Shown: positions 7,171 to 15,941, numbered from the stretch's first letter. The stretch: DNA of 64,000 bases from Halobacillus ihumii (GCF_902726645.1 NZ_CACVAO010000001.1:3296636-3360635), one strand, 5' to 3'. Notes: generated by a model from the sequence alone, not told the origin. Numbers and translations are program-made.

Positions 7171-8877
7171 ATGAAAAAATTAAGAAATATTCTGCAACAA
7201 ATAGATGGCAAGAGTTATAAAGGTTATAAGCAAATTCAGGGGCGTTATTTTTTCCCAGCTTATGAGTTGATGATTGATTACGTTCAGGGAGATCCGTTTG
7301 CTGCTCCTTCGAAAATACGGCTTCGCATCCCTGATAAGACCCGGAAGATCGACGAAGAATGGATCTCAACAAGGAAGCGGAAAGTTTTTGCTGAAGATGT
7401 GATGACGAGAAAGGTAGCTCAGGCGATTTACCAAACTGGTTCTGATGTGCGTGGTTCTGGAAAAAGCGGTCTCGTAGCCATTGATCGGCCGGGGCAGGAA
7501 GTTTTAGAGCGGACAGCGGTCAATTTTGAGAATGGGTTTACAACCGTATGTTTAACAGTCGGTCTGCCCGCGAACGGTCGCAGGATTAATGGTAAGCAGG
7601 CTGAGAAGTTATTTTTCCAATTGCTCCCTGACATCATTGAGAAGTCTGTTCTTAGTATAAAAGATCAGGAAATTGCAGAGTCGGTAAAATTAGCAGATCA
7701 GCATGAAACGATTTTGAATAAAATGAAGGAAGAAGGCTACATTTCGTTTGTAGCGGATGGGGCTATTTTGCCTCGTGCAAGCGGGATAAGCGACAAACCG
7801 ATGAAGGATGCGGTGACCTTTCAAAGTCCTGAAGCCAACCGGATTTCGATTGATTTGCCGCACCGCGAACAGCCGCTGACAGGCATGGCGATTCGCAAAG
7901 GAATTGTCCTGATTGTTGGTGGAGGTTATCATGGAAAAAGTACGTTACTAAAAGCAATCGAGCGCGGAGTTTATCCGCATATTAAAGGAGATGGCCGTGA
8001 ATACGTTGTGACCGATCCTCAGGCCGTTAAAGTAAGAGCCGAAGATGGCCGTCAGGTGACCAATGTTGACATTTCACCTTTTATTAAAAATCTGCCTCAT
8101 GGTGTGGATACGACACAATTCTCAACAGAAAATGCCAGTGGCAGTACATCACAGGCTGCCAACGTAATTGAGGCGATTGAGGCTGGTGCTGATACGCTCT
8201 TGATCGATGAAGATACAAGTGCCACGAACTTTATGATCCGTGATGAGCGCATGCAGGAGCTAGTTGTACGAGAGAAGGAACCGATCACCCCGTTTATTGA
8301 TAAAATCCAGCAGATGCGCGATGAACTTGATGTGTCTACGATCTTAGTGATGGGCGGTTCCGGAGACTATTTTCACGCCGCAGATGAAGTCATTATGATG
8401 GATCAATATGTGCCTCATCAGGTGACAGAGCAGGCGAAACAAATTGCAGCCAAATATCCGAGTAAACGGGAATCCGTGGCTGAATCGTTCGGAACTTTGC
8501 CAGCGAGATCGTTTGCCCCTCAATCGATTCAAGCTAAAAAAGGGAAGAAAGAGAAAGTGCAGGCAAAAGGCAGAACGCTTATTTTAATGGGAAGAACAGA
8601 ATTGACACTTGACGCTGTGGAACAGCTGGTCGATACGTCGCAAACACGATTAGTGGCTGACCTTTTGTTACATTTAGATAAAAAAGGGTTATTAAAACAA
8701 AACTTAACGTTACATGAACTGCTCGATAAACTTGACCAACAGCTTGATGAACAGGGACTCGCATCATTTGCTCCTTTTAAGGATCAGCATCCAGGGGAGT
8801 TAGCCCGCCCGCGCAGATTTGAAATCGCGGCTGCTCTTAATCGGCTGCGTACAGCTAAAGTGAACGATATGAGATAA
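7171..8877 (+). CDS. ABC-ATPase domain protein (predicted ATPase of the ABC class)
   Basis: 568 residues without transmembrane segments, matching the soluble ABC-class ATPase family (ABC_ATPase, PF09818). Visible motifs: P-loop GGGYHGKSTLL at about 249-259, a region STENASGSTSQAANVIEAIE at the signature position near 315-335, and Walker B TLLIDEDTSATNFM at about 340-353. The N-terminal part (1-200) and C-terminal helical part (about 450-568) are family specific. Cellular role is unknown for the family. ATG 7171 has GAGGAG with about 8-nt spacing. Followed closely by queG with 25 bp between them, so possibly co-transcribed. Confidence 0.9.
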   Translation: MKKLRNILQQIDGKSYKGYKQIQGRYFFPAYELMIDYVQGDPFAAPSKIRLRIPDKTRKIDEEWISTRKRKVFAEDVMTRKVAQAIYQTGSDVRGSGKSGLVAIDRPGQEVLERTAVNFENGFTTVCLTVGLPANGRRINGKQAEKLFFQLLPDIIEKSVLSIKDQEIAESVKLADQHETILNKMKEEGYISFVADGAILPRASGISDKPMKDAVTFQSPEANRISIDLPHREQPLTGMAIRKGIVLIVGGGYHGKSTLLKAIERGVYPHIKGDGREYVVTDPQAVKVRAEDGRQVTNVDISPFIKNLPHGVDTTQFSTENASGSTSQAANVIEAIEAGADTLLIDEDTSATNFMIRDERMQELVVREKEPITPFIDKIQQMRDELDVSTILVMGGSGDYFHAADEVIMMDQYVPHQVTEQAKQIAAKYPSKRESVAESFGTLPARSFAPQSIQAKKGKKEKVQAKGRTLILMGRTELTLDAVEQLVDTSQTRLVADLLLHLDKKGLLKQNLTLHELLDKLDQQLDEQGLASFAPFKDQHPGELARPRRFEIAAALNRLRTAKVNDMR

Positions 8878-8902
8878 AATTGCTAAAAAGGAGGTAGTCA
8901 AG

Positions 8903-10036
8903 GTGGGCATTCACACATTCAAGGAAGAAGTTATTGCATACAGTAAAGAAGTTGGCATAGACAAAATCGGTTTTGCGTCTGTCGATGTATTCGGAGAACT
9001 GAAAGCAAGACTGAAAAGACAACAGGACCTTGGCTATCAATCCGGATTTGAGAAAGGCAGTCTTGAGGAGCGGACTGAGCCTGATCGTTTGCTTTCAGGA
9101 GCTCAATCGATCATTTCAGTGGCGCTTGCCTATCCTTCAAAAATGCACGATGCCCCTCGCAGTGTGAAAGGCGAACGGCGCGGGATTTTTTGTCGTGCTT
9201 CATGGGGCAGAGATTATCATGACGTGCTGCGGGACCGTTTACAGAAATTAGCTGCGTTTATTAAGGAACGTTTTCCCGAAGCAGAACTGTCTTCTATGGT
9301 TGATACAGGTGAATTGTCTGATCGTGCTGTAGCCGAACGCGCTGGCATCGGTTTTAGCGGGAAAAATAGTGCGATTATTACCGAAGAGTTCGGGTCTTAT
9401 GTGTATTTAGGCGAGATGGTAACGAACATTCCGTTTGAACCGGATGAACCGGTCGATGACAGTTGCGGAGATTGCAATATATGTGTGGATACTTGTCCAA
9501 CGGGAGCACTCGTAGAGGGCGGCCAGCTTAATGCCCAGCGCTGCATCGCCTTTTTAACCCAGACGAAAGATTTTCTGCCTGAGGAGTTTAGAAGTAAACT
9601 TGGCAACAGATTGTATGGGTGCGATACTTGTCAGACAGTTTGCCCTAAAAACAAGAAAAAAGATTTTCACAATCATAAAGAATTTGAGCCGGATCCAGAA
9701 GTGGCTAAGCCGAAGCTGATTCCGCTGTTGTCCATTTCCAATCGTGATTTTAAAGAAAAATTTGGACCGATGTCGGGTTCATGGCGTGGGAAAAAGCCGA
9801 TTCAGCGTAATGCAATTCTGGCTTTAGCTCATTATAAAGATGAAACGGCAGTGGATGAATTGGTTCGTTTAATGAAGGAAGATCCTAGACCAGTTATTAG
9901 AGGAACAGCGGCCTATGGACTTGGGAAAATTGGAACGGCCGCTTGCTACGCTGCCATTGAAGAAGCACAGGTGATAGAAGAAAATGAAGAAGTGCTTTTT
10001 GAAATGGAAAAGGGCCTGAAATTCCAAAAACAATAA
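8903..10036 (+). CDS. queG: Epoxyqueuosine reductase
   Basis: 377 residues. Performs the last step of queuosine synthesis in tRNA, reducing epoxyqueuosine-34 with a cobalamin cofactor and two 4Fe-4S clusters. The clusters are visible as CGDCNICVDTCPTGA (about 187-201) and a second set with CDTCQTVCPKNKK near 240-253; the active-site region SSMVDTGELSDRA lies near 130-143. C-terminal HEAT-like repeats (about 295-370) include KKPIQRNAILALAH, a tRNA-binding module. GTG 8903 is chosen because of AAGGAGG 9 nt upstream. In B. subtilis this is yhbA, next to yhbB and trmL, as here. Confidence 0.95.
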   Translation: MGIHTFKEEVIAYSKEVGIDKIGFASVDVFGELKARLKRQQDLGYQSGFEKGSLEERTEPDRLLSGAQSIISVALAYPSKMHDAPRSVKGERRGIFCRASWGRDYHDVLRDRLQKLAAFIKERFPEAELSSMVDTGELSDRAVAERAGIGFSGKNSAIITEEFGSYVYLGEMVTNIPFEPDEPVDDSCGDCNICVDTCPTGALVEGGQLNAQRCIAFLTQTKDFLPEEFRSKLGNRLYGCDTCQTVCPKNKKKDFHNHKEFEPDPEVAKPKLIPLLSISNRDFKEKFGPMSGSWRGKKPIQRNAILALAHYKDETAVDELVRLMKEDPRPVIRGTAAYGLGKIGTAACYAAIEEAQVIEENEEVLFEMEKGLKFQKQ

Positions 10037-10106
10037 TATAGTATACCTTTTCATATGGAGATAGATTATTGTATAATAGAAAAAAATGTTAATAAGGGGA
10101 CTATCT

Positions 10107-10652
10107 ATGAATCATCCATCTTATTTGTATTATGACGTGTTTGACTCCCCTGTGGGTCCGATAACAGTGTTAGCTGATAACAAAGGGGTAAACCGGATTG
10201 ATTATGGACAGTTTGAAGAACGAATAACATTTTACCAGGCATGGACGAAGAAGCACTTTCTAAAAGGTGAATTTAAACGAGACGCTGATCAGCAATTTGT
10301 GAAGCAAACTAAGATGGAAATTAATGAGTACTTTAGCGGGGACCGTAAACAGTTCACCATCCCGCTTAATTGTTATGGCACCTCTTTTCAAAGAAGTGTG
10401 TGGAGAGCACTGCTTCATTCGATTCCACATGGAGAGGTGAAGTCTTATAAGGAGGTTGCGGAAGTATTGCAAGCTCCTAAGTCAGTGCGGGCAGTCGGAG
10501 GGGCTGTTAACAAAAATCCTTTCTCCATCGTCGTTCCCTGTCATCGAGTGATCGGGAGTAACGGGAAGCTGGTAGGTTATGCTGGCGGATTGGATAAAAA
10601 GCAGCAACTGCTTGATTGGGAAGGAAATCCACAGCTTCAGCAAGCTAAATAG
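10107..10652 (+). CDS. ogt: Methylated-DNA-[protein]-cysteine S-methyltransferase
   Basis: 181 residues. Suicide repair protein that takes alkyl groups from O6-alkylguanine onto its own cysteine. The active site VVPCHRVIG is at 142-150 with acceptor C145; the winged-helix recognition region GTSFQRSVWRAL precedes it and LVGYAGG follows. ATG 10107 is chosen over ATG 10086 because AAGGGGA lies 6 nt upstream. A TATAAT at 10072-10077 may be its -10 element. A strong terminator follows, then the 21-bp repeat array. Confidence 0.94.
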   Translation: MNHPSYLYYDVFDSPVGPITVLADNKGVNRIDYGQFEERITFYQAWTKKHFLKGEFKRDADQQFVKQTKMEINEYFSGDRKQFTIPLNCYGTSFQRSVWRALLHSIPHGEVKSYKEVAEVLQAPKSVRAVGGAVNKNPFSIVVPCHRVIGSNGKLVGYAGGLDKKQQLLDWEGNPQLQQAK

Positions 10653-10658
10653 CGAAAC

Positions 10659-10689
10659 AAAAAGGGATGCGCCTGGCGCATCCCTTTTT
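10659..10689. terminator. Terminator of ogt
   Basis: AAAAAGGGATGCGCC and GGCGCATCCCTTTTT form a nearly loop-free perfect hairpin with A and T tracts, suitable for both directions. Confidence 0.9.
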
Positions 10690-10836
10690 GTAAGCGCCGG
10701 AATAAAGAGAGTAAGCGCCGGAATAAAGAGAGTAAGCGCCGGAATAAAGAGAGTAAGCGCCGGAATAAAGAGAGTAAGCGCCGGAATAAAGAGAGTAAGC
10801 GCCGGAATAAAGAGAGTAAGCGCCGGAATAAAGAGA
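10690..10836. repeat. Seven perfect 21-bp tandem repeats
   Basis: Seven identical 21-bp units start at 10690, 10711, 10732, 10753, 10774, 10795 and 10816. Each begins GTAAGCGCCGG and ends AATAAAGAGA. The array begins immediately at the ogt terminator and stops 50 bp before yhbB. Both strands stay open (heptads VSAGIKR on plus, TLFIPAL on minus), but neither frame has a credible start site, so these are probably non-coding. Confidence 0.97.
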
Positions 10837-10891
10837 ATTCCGCTCATGGTTTCAAATTTTCGCTCATAACTTGTAAAAAGGGGCGATGTGG

Positions 10892-11749
10892 ATGGATGCT
10901 TTAAGGAAGTACTGGGAAGACATCATGAAGCGGTTATTGGACCAGAAAGAAGAACCATGGCTTGAGTGCAAAGTGAAAAACCTTCATGAAAGAGGCCAGC
11001 TGGTTAAACGAGCTACATTTAATGTGAAGCCTTATCATAGAGTTCGATATGAAAGAGTGAGCGATATTTCATATATGCTTTCGCTGTCTCTCCTTATAAA
11101 AGATCGACAGGATTATTACTTAGAAGAAGGAGTCTATCGCTGTAAGGCTTTTTTAAATGGCGGGAAGCTAATAGACCAGGTAACGGAAACGGAGACAAGT
11201 ACAACAGGGGAAGAAAGGCTCGCTTCAGCGTTTACGGATAATCATCAAGAACAACGGCTGCCTTTCAAATACGATCGAAGGGCAGCTGTTCAATATGCTG
11301 AACGATGGTGGGATAGTTATAATCCGGCTTACAATCACTTTGATGTGGATTGCACCAATTATGTATCTCAATGCCTGCGAGCTGGAGGCGCGCCAATGTG
11401 GGGACAGCCGAACCGCGGCAAGGGCTGGTGGTACTCAGGTTCCAACTGGAGTTATAGCTGGGCTGTTGCCCACTCGCTTCGTTGGTATTTAAGCGGGGCA
11501 AGACAAGGATTAACAGCAAAAGAAGTAACAGATGCAGCTTTATTATCGCCAGGTGACGTCATTTGTTATGACTTTGAGGGAGATGGGCGGTTTGATCATA
11601 ATACGATTGTAGTGAAAATGACCAGTAAAGGTCTTCCTTTAGTCAACGCCCACACAATGAACAGCCGCCATCGATTCTGGGATTATGAGGACTCTACAGC
11701 TTATACTCCGGCTATTCAATATAAATTTTTCAAGATAGGAGCGGAATAA
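10892..11749 (+). CDS. yhbB: Amidase-domain protein (YhbB-like)
   Basis: 285 residues. The C-terminal half (about 125-285) fits the putative amidase domain (Amidase_6 type, NlpC/P60-like fold): catalytic cysteine C154 in DCTNYVSQCL, a tryptophan-rich segment with WWYSGSNWSYSW, then GDVICYDFEGDGRFDHN supplying a histidine and an NAHT motif. No signal peptide is visible, so it may act inside the cell or in the forespore; substrate unknown. ATG 10892 is chosen because AAAGGGG lies 8 nt upstream, while ATG 10886 is too close. B. subtilis yhbB lies between queG and trmL, the same order as here apart from the ogt insertion. Confidence 0.88.
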   Translation: MDALRKYWEDIMKRLLDQKEEPWLECKVKNLHERGQLVKRATFNVKPYHRVRYERVSDISYMLSLSLLIKDRQDYYLEEGVYRCKAFLNGGKLIDQVTETETSTTGEERLASAFTDNHQEQRLPFKYDRRAAVQYAERWWDSYNPAYNHFDVDCTNYVSQCLRAGGAPMWGQPNRGKGWWYSGSNWSYSWAVAHSLRWYLSGARQGLTAKEVTDAALLSPGDVICYDFEGDGRFDHNTIVVKMTSKGLPLVNAHTMNSRHRFWDYEDSTAYTPAIQYKFFKIGAE

Positions 11750-11797
11750 ATATGGTATAATAGTCAGGTTGATTCTGTAGACAACGAGGTGAACAAA

Positions 11798-12274
11798 ATG
11801 GCTAACCATATCGTATTATTTCAACCAGAAATTCCTGCCAATACAGGTAATATTGCTCGCACATGTTTAGCTACGAATAGCCAGCTGCATTTGATTCGGC
11901 CGCTTGGATTCTCAACGGATGACAAGATGCTTAGAAGAGCTGGTTTGGATTATTGGCATGACGTGACGATAAACTATTACGATTCGATTGAAGAGCTCTA
12001 TGCATCTTATCCGAATGGGGAGTTTTATTATATTGAGAATTTTGGCACCCGCTCTTTCGTAGACTTTGATTTTAGTGATGAGGCACAAGAGTGGTTTTTC
12101 GTATTTGGAAGGGAATCAGACGGGATTCCTAAGACTCTGCTAGAGGGTTTGGAAGATCGCTGCCTGCGTATTCCCATGACGGACAAAGTACGTTCATTAA
12201 ATTTAGCCAATACTGCTTCTATCATCCTATTCAATGCTTTGAAGCAGCAGAATTTTCCTGGTTTAATTAAATAA
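11798..12274 (+). CDS. trmL: tRNA (cytidine/uridine-34 2'-O)-methyltransferase
   Basis: 158 residues. SPOUT-class methyltransferase that modifies the wobble base of certain tRNA-Leu; formerly cspR. Motifs: N-terminal PEIPANTGNIARTC, central FFVFGRESDGIP, and C-terminal RSLNLANTASIILFNAL forming the knotted SAM site. ATG 11798 follows ACGAGGTG at good spacing; GTG 11789 overlaps that site and is rejected. An extended -10 element TGGTATAAT at 11753-11761 may provide a separate promoter. Along with queG this makes two wobble-base tRNA modification genes in the neighbourhood. Confidence 0.95.
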   Translation: MANHIVLFQPEIPANTGNIARTCLATNSQLHLIRPLGFSTDDKMLRRAGLDYWHDVTINYYDSIEELYASYPNGEFYYIENFGTRSFVDFDFSDEAQEWFFVFGRESDGIPKTLLEGLEDRCLRIPMTDKVRSLNLANTASIILFNALKQQNFPGLIK

Positions 12275-12286
12275 AATCTTTCCATT

Positions 12287-12320
12287 AAAAAATCGCATCC
12301 CAGTTCGGGGTGCGATTTTG
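12287..12320. terminator. Terminator after trmL
   Basis: AAAATCGCATCCC pairs with GGGTGCGATTTT (one mismatch) around AGTTC. Also lies just past the end of the minus-strand peptide at 12329. Confidence 0.85.
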
Positions 12321-12328
12321 TTCATTCA

Positions 12329-12424
12329 TTACTTTTTAGGGCTACCTGCTTTCGTATCATATCCTGATGAAAAGATAGATACTAAGTACGTCACACAAAC
12401 TAAGATAATCAATGTTAATTTCAT
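12329..12424 (-). CDS. 31-residue single-pass membrane peptide
   Basis: Reading MKLTLIILVCVTYLVSIFSS followed by GYDTKAGSPKK and a stop. The first 20 residues form one hydrophobic helix, the tail is polar and basic. AAAGGAGG lies 9 nt before the ATG, a perfect anti-Shine-Dalgarno match, and the gene ends at the bidirectional hairpin at 12287, both strong signs of a real gene. I do not recognise the family; small Bacillus membrane peptides often modulate a larger membrane protein, which is only an analogy. Confidence 0.65.
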   Translation of the reverse strand: MKLTLIILVCVTYLVSIFSSGYDTKAGSPKK

Positions 12425-12627
12425 GTATGTCGGCCTCCTTTAAAGTCTTTAAAGACAAGCATGCTGTTGTTTATTATACCCTATATCCTGGTTAATGTGA
12501 ATTGCTTGTCTATGGAATATCTTAAGAAATTTATCAATGGCTGGGGTAAATGCCTACACAATAGGTTTTTTCCCTACATAGATTGAAACGTAGGTGAATA
12601 ACCAAGGCCTGAAATGGAGGAATAGTA

Positions 12628-12957
12628 ATGGATCAGTACCAGCCCTATCCTTATCAGTATGGTTATTATGATGAGGAACATGCACGAATTGCTGATCAAC
12701 AGATGTTTGGCTATGAGCATGGTTATGATGACGACCGGTTTTTTGGTGGACCATTTTTCGGGGGTCCATTTGTAGGAGGATTTCTTGGAGGGTTACTAGG
12801 CTCCGTGATCGTACCACCTGGTGGTTTCGGAGGAGGATATTATGGCCCAGGGCCGGGGCCTGGGCCAGGGCCAGGATACGGGCCGGGATATGGTTACGGC
12901 TATGAATATCCGCCGCCATATGGACGTCCGCCTTATTATTATGGATCTCCCTGGTAA
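12628..12957 (+). CDS. Gly/Tyr/Pro-rich low-complexity protein
   Basis: 109 residues. The N-terminal third is rich in Y, D, E and Q; residues about 48-70 form a Gly/Phe-rich hydrophobic stretch (GGPFVGGFLGGLLGSVIVPP); the C-terminal third is repeats of GPGPGP, GYGPGYG and YPPPYGRPPYYY. The composition resembles spore-coat or surface-associated proteins of Bacillaceae, but I see no defined domain. GGAGGA lies 7-8 nt before ATG 12628, and a hairpin follows at 12968. A plausible role in the spore coat or cell surface is inference from composition only. Confidence 0.75.
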   Translation: MDQYQPYPYQYGYYDEEHARIADQQMFGYEHGYDDDRFFGGPFFGGPFVGGFLGGLLGSVIVPPGGFGGGYYGPGPGPGPGPGYGPGYGYGYEYPPPYGRPPYYYGSPW

Positions 12958-12967
12958 AAATATTTGC

Positions 12968-12994
12968 AATAGCCGTCGAATAGGCGGCTATTTT
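12968..12994 (+). terminator. Terminator after Gly/Tyr-rich gene
   Basis: AATAGCCG pairs with CGGCTATT around a 9-nt loop, followed by TTTTC. Confidence 0.7.
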
Positions 12995-13078
12995 CTTATA
13001 TTATGGTACAATATGTATATATTATAAGACCAATCATCGAGTCGATAGCGAAATTTTTTTAAAAGGAGCGTAGGTATT

Positions 13079-13834
13079 GTGAAGGCTGTCATGATGTCGT
13101 TCTTGTTGGGGAGCTTTTGTTTATCTCTAGCTGCATGTGATCAAGCGCAAGGAGAGGAGGGACAGGCGAAAGATCCGATAACTGTTACTCTTGAGAAAAA
13201 AGTGGACAAGGATAAGCAATCTGACAAAAAAACAGACAAGAAAGAGAAAGAAACAGAGGAAGAGGATTCTACTCGCAAAACAGAGGAAGTTAATGATCAA
13301 GTATCACAGGAAAAAAACGAGGAAGACTTTATGGAAAATGAGAGAGAGAACCAGAGTTTAAACGGTTCTGAACCAGGCTACACAACTGACTCGAACGAAA
13401 GCAATTATACATATCAATATAATGACACGTCTGATTATCGTTCACCGTCCTACAGTTATTCTGGAAATAGTTCACCGAGTGGCACTACAACTCCTGCTCC
13501 TTCCTACAACAACAGTGATGAGGAAGTTAAGGATGAACCTGATAAGGAGACACCGGTTGAGGAAGACCCGGTTAGTAAAGAACCTGAGGAAGTTGAGAAA
13601 CCGCAAAAACCTGATAAACCTGAAGAGCCAGCCGAAGAGGATGAAGATTCTAGTGCTACCCCCGACCAAGATCCAACCGAAGATCACGATGAAGAAACCA
13701 CGGATCCTGATGAACAGACCGAAAATCCTGACGCACAAGAACCAGATGGTGGTTCACAAGGAACCGATGAATCAGGTTCATCAACAGAAGAGCAATCTTC
13801 AAATGAAGAGGAAGACAATAAAGATCAGCCATAA
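13079..13834 (+). CDS. Acidic low-complexity lipoprotein
   Basis: 251 residues. Residues 1-20 are a lipoprotein signal ending in the lipobox LSLAAC, so C20 is probably acylated. The rest is almost entirely disordered: a K/D/E-rich stretch (40-90), a S/Y/T/N/P-rich stretch (100-145) and a long P/E/D/T-rich tail. No folded domain is evident. GTG 13079 is preceded by AAAAGGAGCG. Such tails typically span the wall; no enzymatic function can be suggested. Bidirectional terminator shared with lipA follows. Confidence 0.8.
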   Translation: MKAVMMSFLLGSFCLSLAACDQAQGEEGQAKDPITVTLEKKVDKDKQSDKKTDKKEKETEEEDSTRKTEEVNDQVSQEKNEEDFMENERENQSLNGSEPGYTTDSNESNYTYQYNDTSDYRSPSYSYSGNSSPSGTTTPAPSYNNSDEEVKDEPDKETPVEEDPVSKEPEEVEKPQKPDKPEEPAEEDEDSSATPDQDPTEDHDEETTDPDEQTENPDAQEPDGGSQGTDESGSSTEEQSSNEEEDNKDQP

Positions 13835-13835
13835 A

Positions 13836-13865
13836 AAAAGTCGCCCAGCGAGGCGACTTTTTGCT
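13836..13865. terminator. Bidirectional terminator, lipoprotein gene / lipA
   Basis: AAAAAGTCGCC pairs with GGCGACTTTTT around CAGCGA, with tracts suitable for both convergent genes. Confidence 0.88.
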
Positions 13866-13866
13866 A

Positions 13867-14814
13867 TTAAATGTTCGTTGTATCTAACTTTTCTCCCTGA
13901 GATTCGTACCCTTTCATATATTTGATGCGGCGCTGAGCAGACGTTTCATTAACTTGCTCATCAGCATGGTAGGAAGAACGAACCATTGGGCCTGCTTCAC
14001 AATGTTTGAAGCCTTTTTCCATGGCAATATTTTTTAACTCTTCAAATTCATCCGGGTGATAATAACGTTCTACGTTTAAGTGCTTTTTCGTTGGTTGTAA
14101 ATATTGGCCAATTGTCATGATATCAACGTTATGGGCGAGAAGATCATCCATAGCTTGGACAATTTCTTCCTTTGTTTCCCCAAGTCCGACCATGATGCTT
14201 GATTTTGTTGGTGTATCTGGACGAATTTCTTTCACACGTTTCAGTAATTCGAGGGAACGGTCATACATCGCTCGGGCACGAACTTTTTTAGTTAAACGAC
14301 GGACTGTTTCAATGTTGTGATTAAAGATGTCCGGTTCCCCGCCCATTAACGTGTGCAGGCTTTCGTAGTCGCCTTTCATATCAGAAGGCAGGATTTCAAC
14401 TGTACAGCCTGGAACTTTACGACGAATCGCCTTTACGGTTTCACCAAAAACAGCAGCTCCGCCATCTTTTAAGTCATCACGGGCTACCGCTGTAACGACA
14501 ACATGTTTAAGACCCATAATTTCCACGGATTCGGCGACTCGTTCTGGCTCGCCCCAGTCCAGCTCGTTTGGCAAGCCTGTCTTAACGGCACAGAAGCGGC
14601 ATCCGCGCGTACATGTGTCGCCTAAAATCATAAAAGTAGCTGTTTTTCTTTCGCTCCAACACTCATGAATGTTCGGGCAGCGTGCTTCTTCGCATACTGT
14701 ATTGAGTTTCTTTTCCCGCATGAGTTTCTTTAACCCCGTGTAAGATTTGTTGGTGTTAATTTTAATTTTAAGCCAATCTGGTTTTCTTATGTAATCCTGA
14801 TTCTTTTTCGCCAC
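13867..14814 (-). CDS. lipA: Lipoyl synthase
   Basis: 315 residues. Radical SAM enzyme inserting two sulfurs into protein-bound octanoyl groups to give the lipoyl cofactor. Auxiliary cluster cysteines C41, C46 and C52 in [12 protein letters not shown] and radical SAM cysteines C68, C72 and C75 in CTRGCRFC are all present. The C-terminal RSSYHADEQ region carries the conserved RSS motif whose serine ligates the auxiliary cluster. The gene is on the same strand as lipM, 39 bp after it, suggesting one operon for octanoyl transfer and sulfur insertion. OdhB, encoded about 6 kb away, is a substrate protein of the pathway. Confidence 0.97.
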   Translation of the reverse strand: MAKKNQDYIRKPDWLKIKINTNKSYTGLKKLMREKKLNTVCEEARCPNIHECWSERKTATFMILGDTCTRGCRFCAVKTGLPNELDWGEPERVAESVEIMGLKHVVVTAVARDDLKDGGAAVFGETVKAIRRKVPGCTVEILPSDMKGDYESLHTLMGGEPDIFNHNIETVRRLTKKVRARAMYDRSLELLKRVKEIRPDTPTKSSIMVGLGETKEEIVQAMDDLLAHNVDIMTIGQYLQPTKKHLNVERYYHPDEFEELKNIAMEKGFKHCEAGPMVRSSYHADEQVNETSAQRRIKYMKGYESQGEKLDTTNI

Positions 14815-14853
14815 GATTGATCCACTCCTCAGATGGTGATTTTTTATCTTAAA

Positions 14854-15672
14854 TTATCGGGAATAATTCCACTTGTCATTGCTGTATTTCTCTTCAGCAA
14901 TTTGATTCACTTCAGCCCATTGTTCTTCAGTTAAATGAAACGGCTCCAAATTCAAGTTTAATCCTTTTTCAAATCCCTGTTGGAAAGCTTTTTTTACTTC
15001 AGTATAAGACTTTTTAGCCGGGCTCAGGTTGTTAATGGAAATGGCTTTGTCGCTAAAGGCTTTTCGAGCTCTCTCTTTTATTCGCTCATTCTTATAAATA
15101 AACATATCGAAAAGCTTGGTTTCATCGACTTCTATAGGGATCGACCCGTGCTGGAGGATGATTCCTTTCTTCCTCGTTTGGGCACTGCCGGCAGCTTTCT
15201 TACCATCTACGATCAGTTCATACCACGAGGGCTCTTCAAAGCAAACAGCCGACCCGTTTGTATCGAGCTTTCCTTCAGGGATGGCAAATTCAGCAGCGAT
15301 GTCGAGTTCCTTAAAACCTTCCAATAATCCTTGTGAAATGACTAAGTAAGCCTCTTTTACAGAAGCTGGCATATCGGGGTGTTGTTCTGAAACAATGACG
15401 CTGTATGTAAGTTCATTGTCATGAAGGACAGCACGGCCGCCTGTTTGTCGGCGAACAAGTTCATAACCATGGCTCTTTACGCTATCCACGTCAATTTTTC
15501 CGTGAACTTTTTGAAAATAACCAACGGACAAACCAGCTGGGTCCCAACCATAAAAGCGTAAAACAGGGGGGATCTTTCCTTCACGATGCCAATTCATCAA
15601 CGCTTCATCCATAGCCATATTTAAGGATGGAGTGAGGTGAGCAGAATCGACAAAGTACCATGTTTCCATCAT
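14854..15672 (-). CDS. lipM: Octanoyltransferase LipM
   Basis: 272 residues. Moves octanoyl from acyl carrier protein to GcvH in the Bacillus lipoate route. The BPL/LplA fold signature RRQTGGRAVLHDNELTYS is at 74-91; the catalytic cysteine C144 sits in CFEEPSWYEL, which is the LipM-type site and separates it from LipB; the lysine of KKAAGSAQ follows near 158. Start could be ATG 15672 or the adjacent ATG 15669, which has slightly better spacing to AGAAGG. It probably forms an operon with lipA downstream. Very similar in layout to B. subtilis LipM from recall. Confidence 0.93.
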   Translation of the reverse strand: MMETWYFVDSAHLTPSLNMAMDEALMNWHREGKIPPVLRFYGWDPAGLSVGYFQKVHGKIDVDSVKSHGYELVRRQTGGRAVLHDNELTYSVIVSEQHPDMPASVKEAYLVISQGLLEGFKELDIAAEFAIPEGKLDTNGSAVCFEEPSWYELIVDGKKAAGSAQTRKKGIILQHGSIPIEVDETKLFDMFIYKNERIKERARKAFSDKAISINNLSPAKKSYTEVKKAFQQGFEKGLNLNLEPFHLTEEQWAEVNQIAEEKYSNDKWNYSR

Positions 15673-15872
15673 GTTAGCCTTCTTTCCATTATAAATTTCC
15701 TTGCTAGCTTATAATATCAAGATAATTCTAACAAGGTAAAAATTCCAAGTCAAAAGCTATGTTTTACATGAGATGCTCATTTATCTGATAGTATACACCC
15801 TTGTCCACATAACAGGCTAGGGGTTGACATATTCTTTCCTATAACAAGTTGTAAAGACATGTTCTGTGAGAT

Positions 15873-15901
15873 TCATTTTTTTATAAGGTTGGGCATAGAA
15901 T
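15873..15901 (+). promoter_or_regulatory. Sigma-E-like promoter of prkA
   Basis: TCATTTT (15873-15879), 14-nt spacer, CATAGAAT (15894-15901). Each box is one base from the sigma-E consensus (KMATATT and CATACANT). The start codon is 40 bp downstream. B. subtilis prkA is expressed in the mother cell under sigma-E. Confidence 0.55.
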
Positions 15902-15941
15902 GAAATTAACTTCTGGTTGTTACGACGAGGGAGGTCGTTAA

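Noticed and set aside
10482-10869. Open frames across the 21-bp array (heptads TLFIPAL on minus, VSAGIKR on plus)
   Set aside because: Any 21-bp unit without a stop gives open heptads; there is no ribosome binding site or start, and the frames run into ogt and its terminator.
13422-13925. Long plus-strand frame overlapping the acidic lipoprotein gene
   Set aside because: Arg/Lys/Leu-rich shadow of the low-complexity GA-rich coding sequence in another frame.
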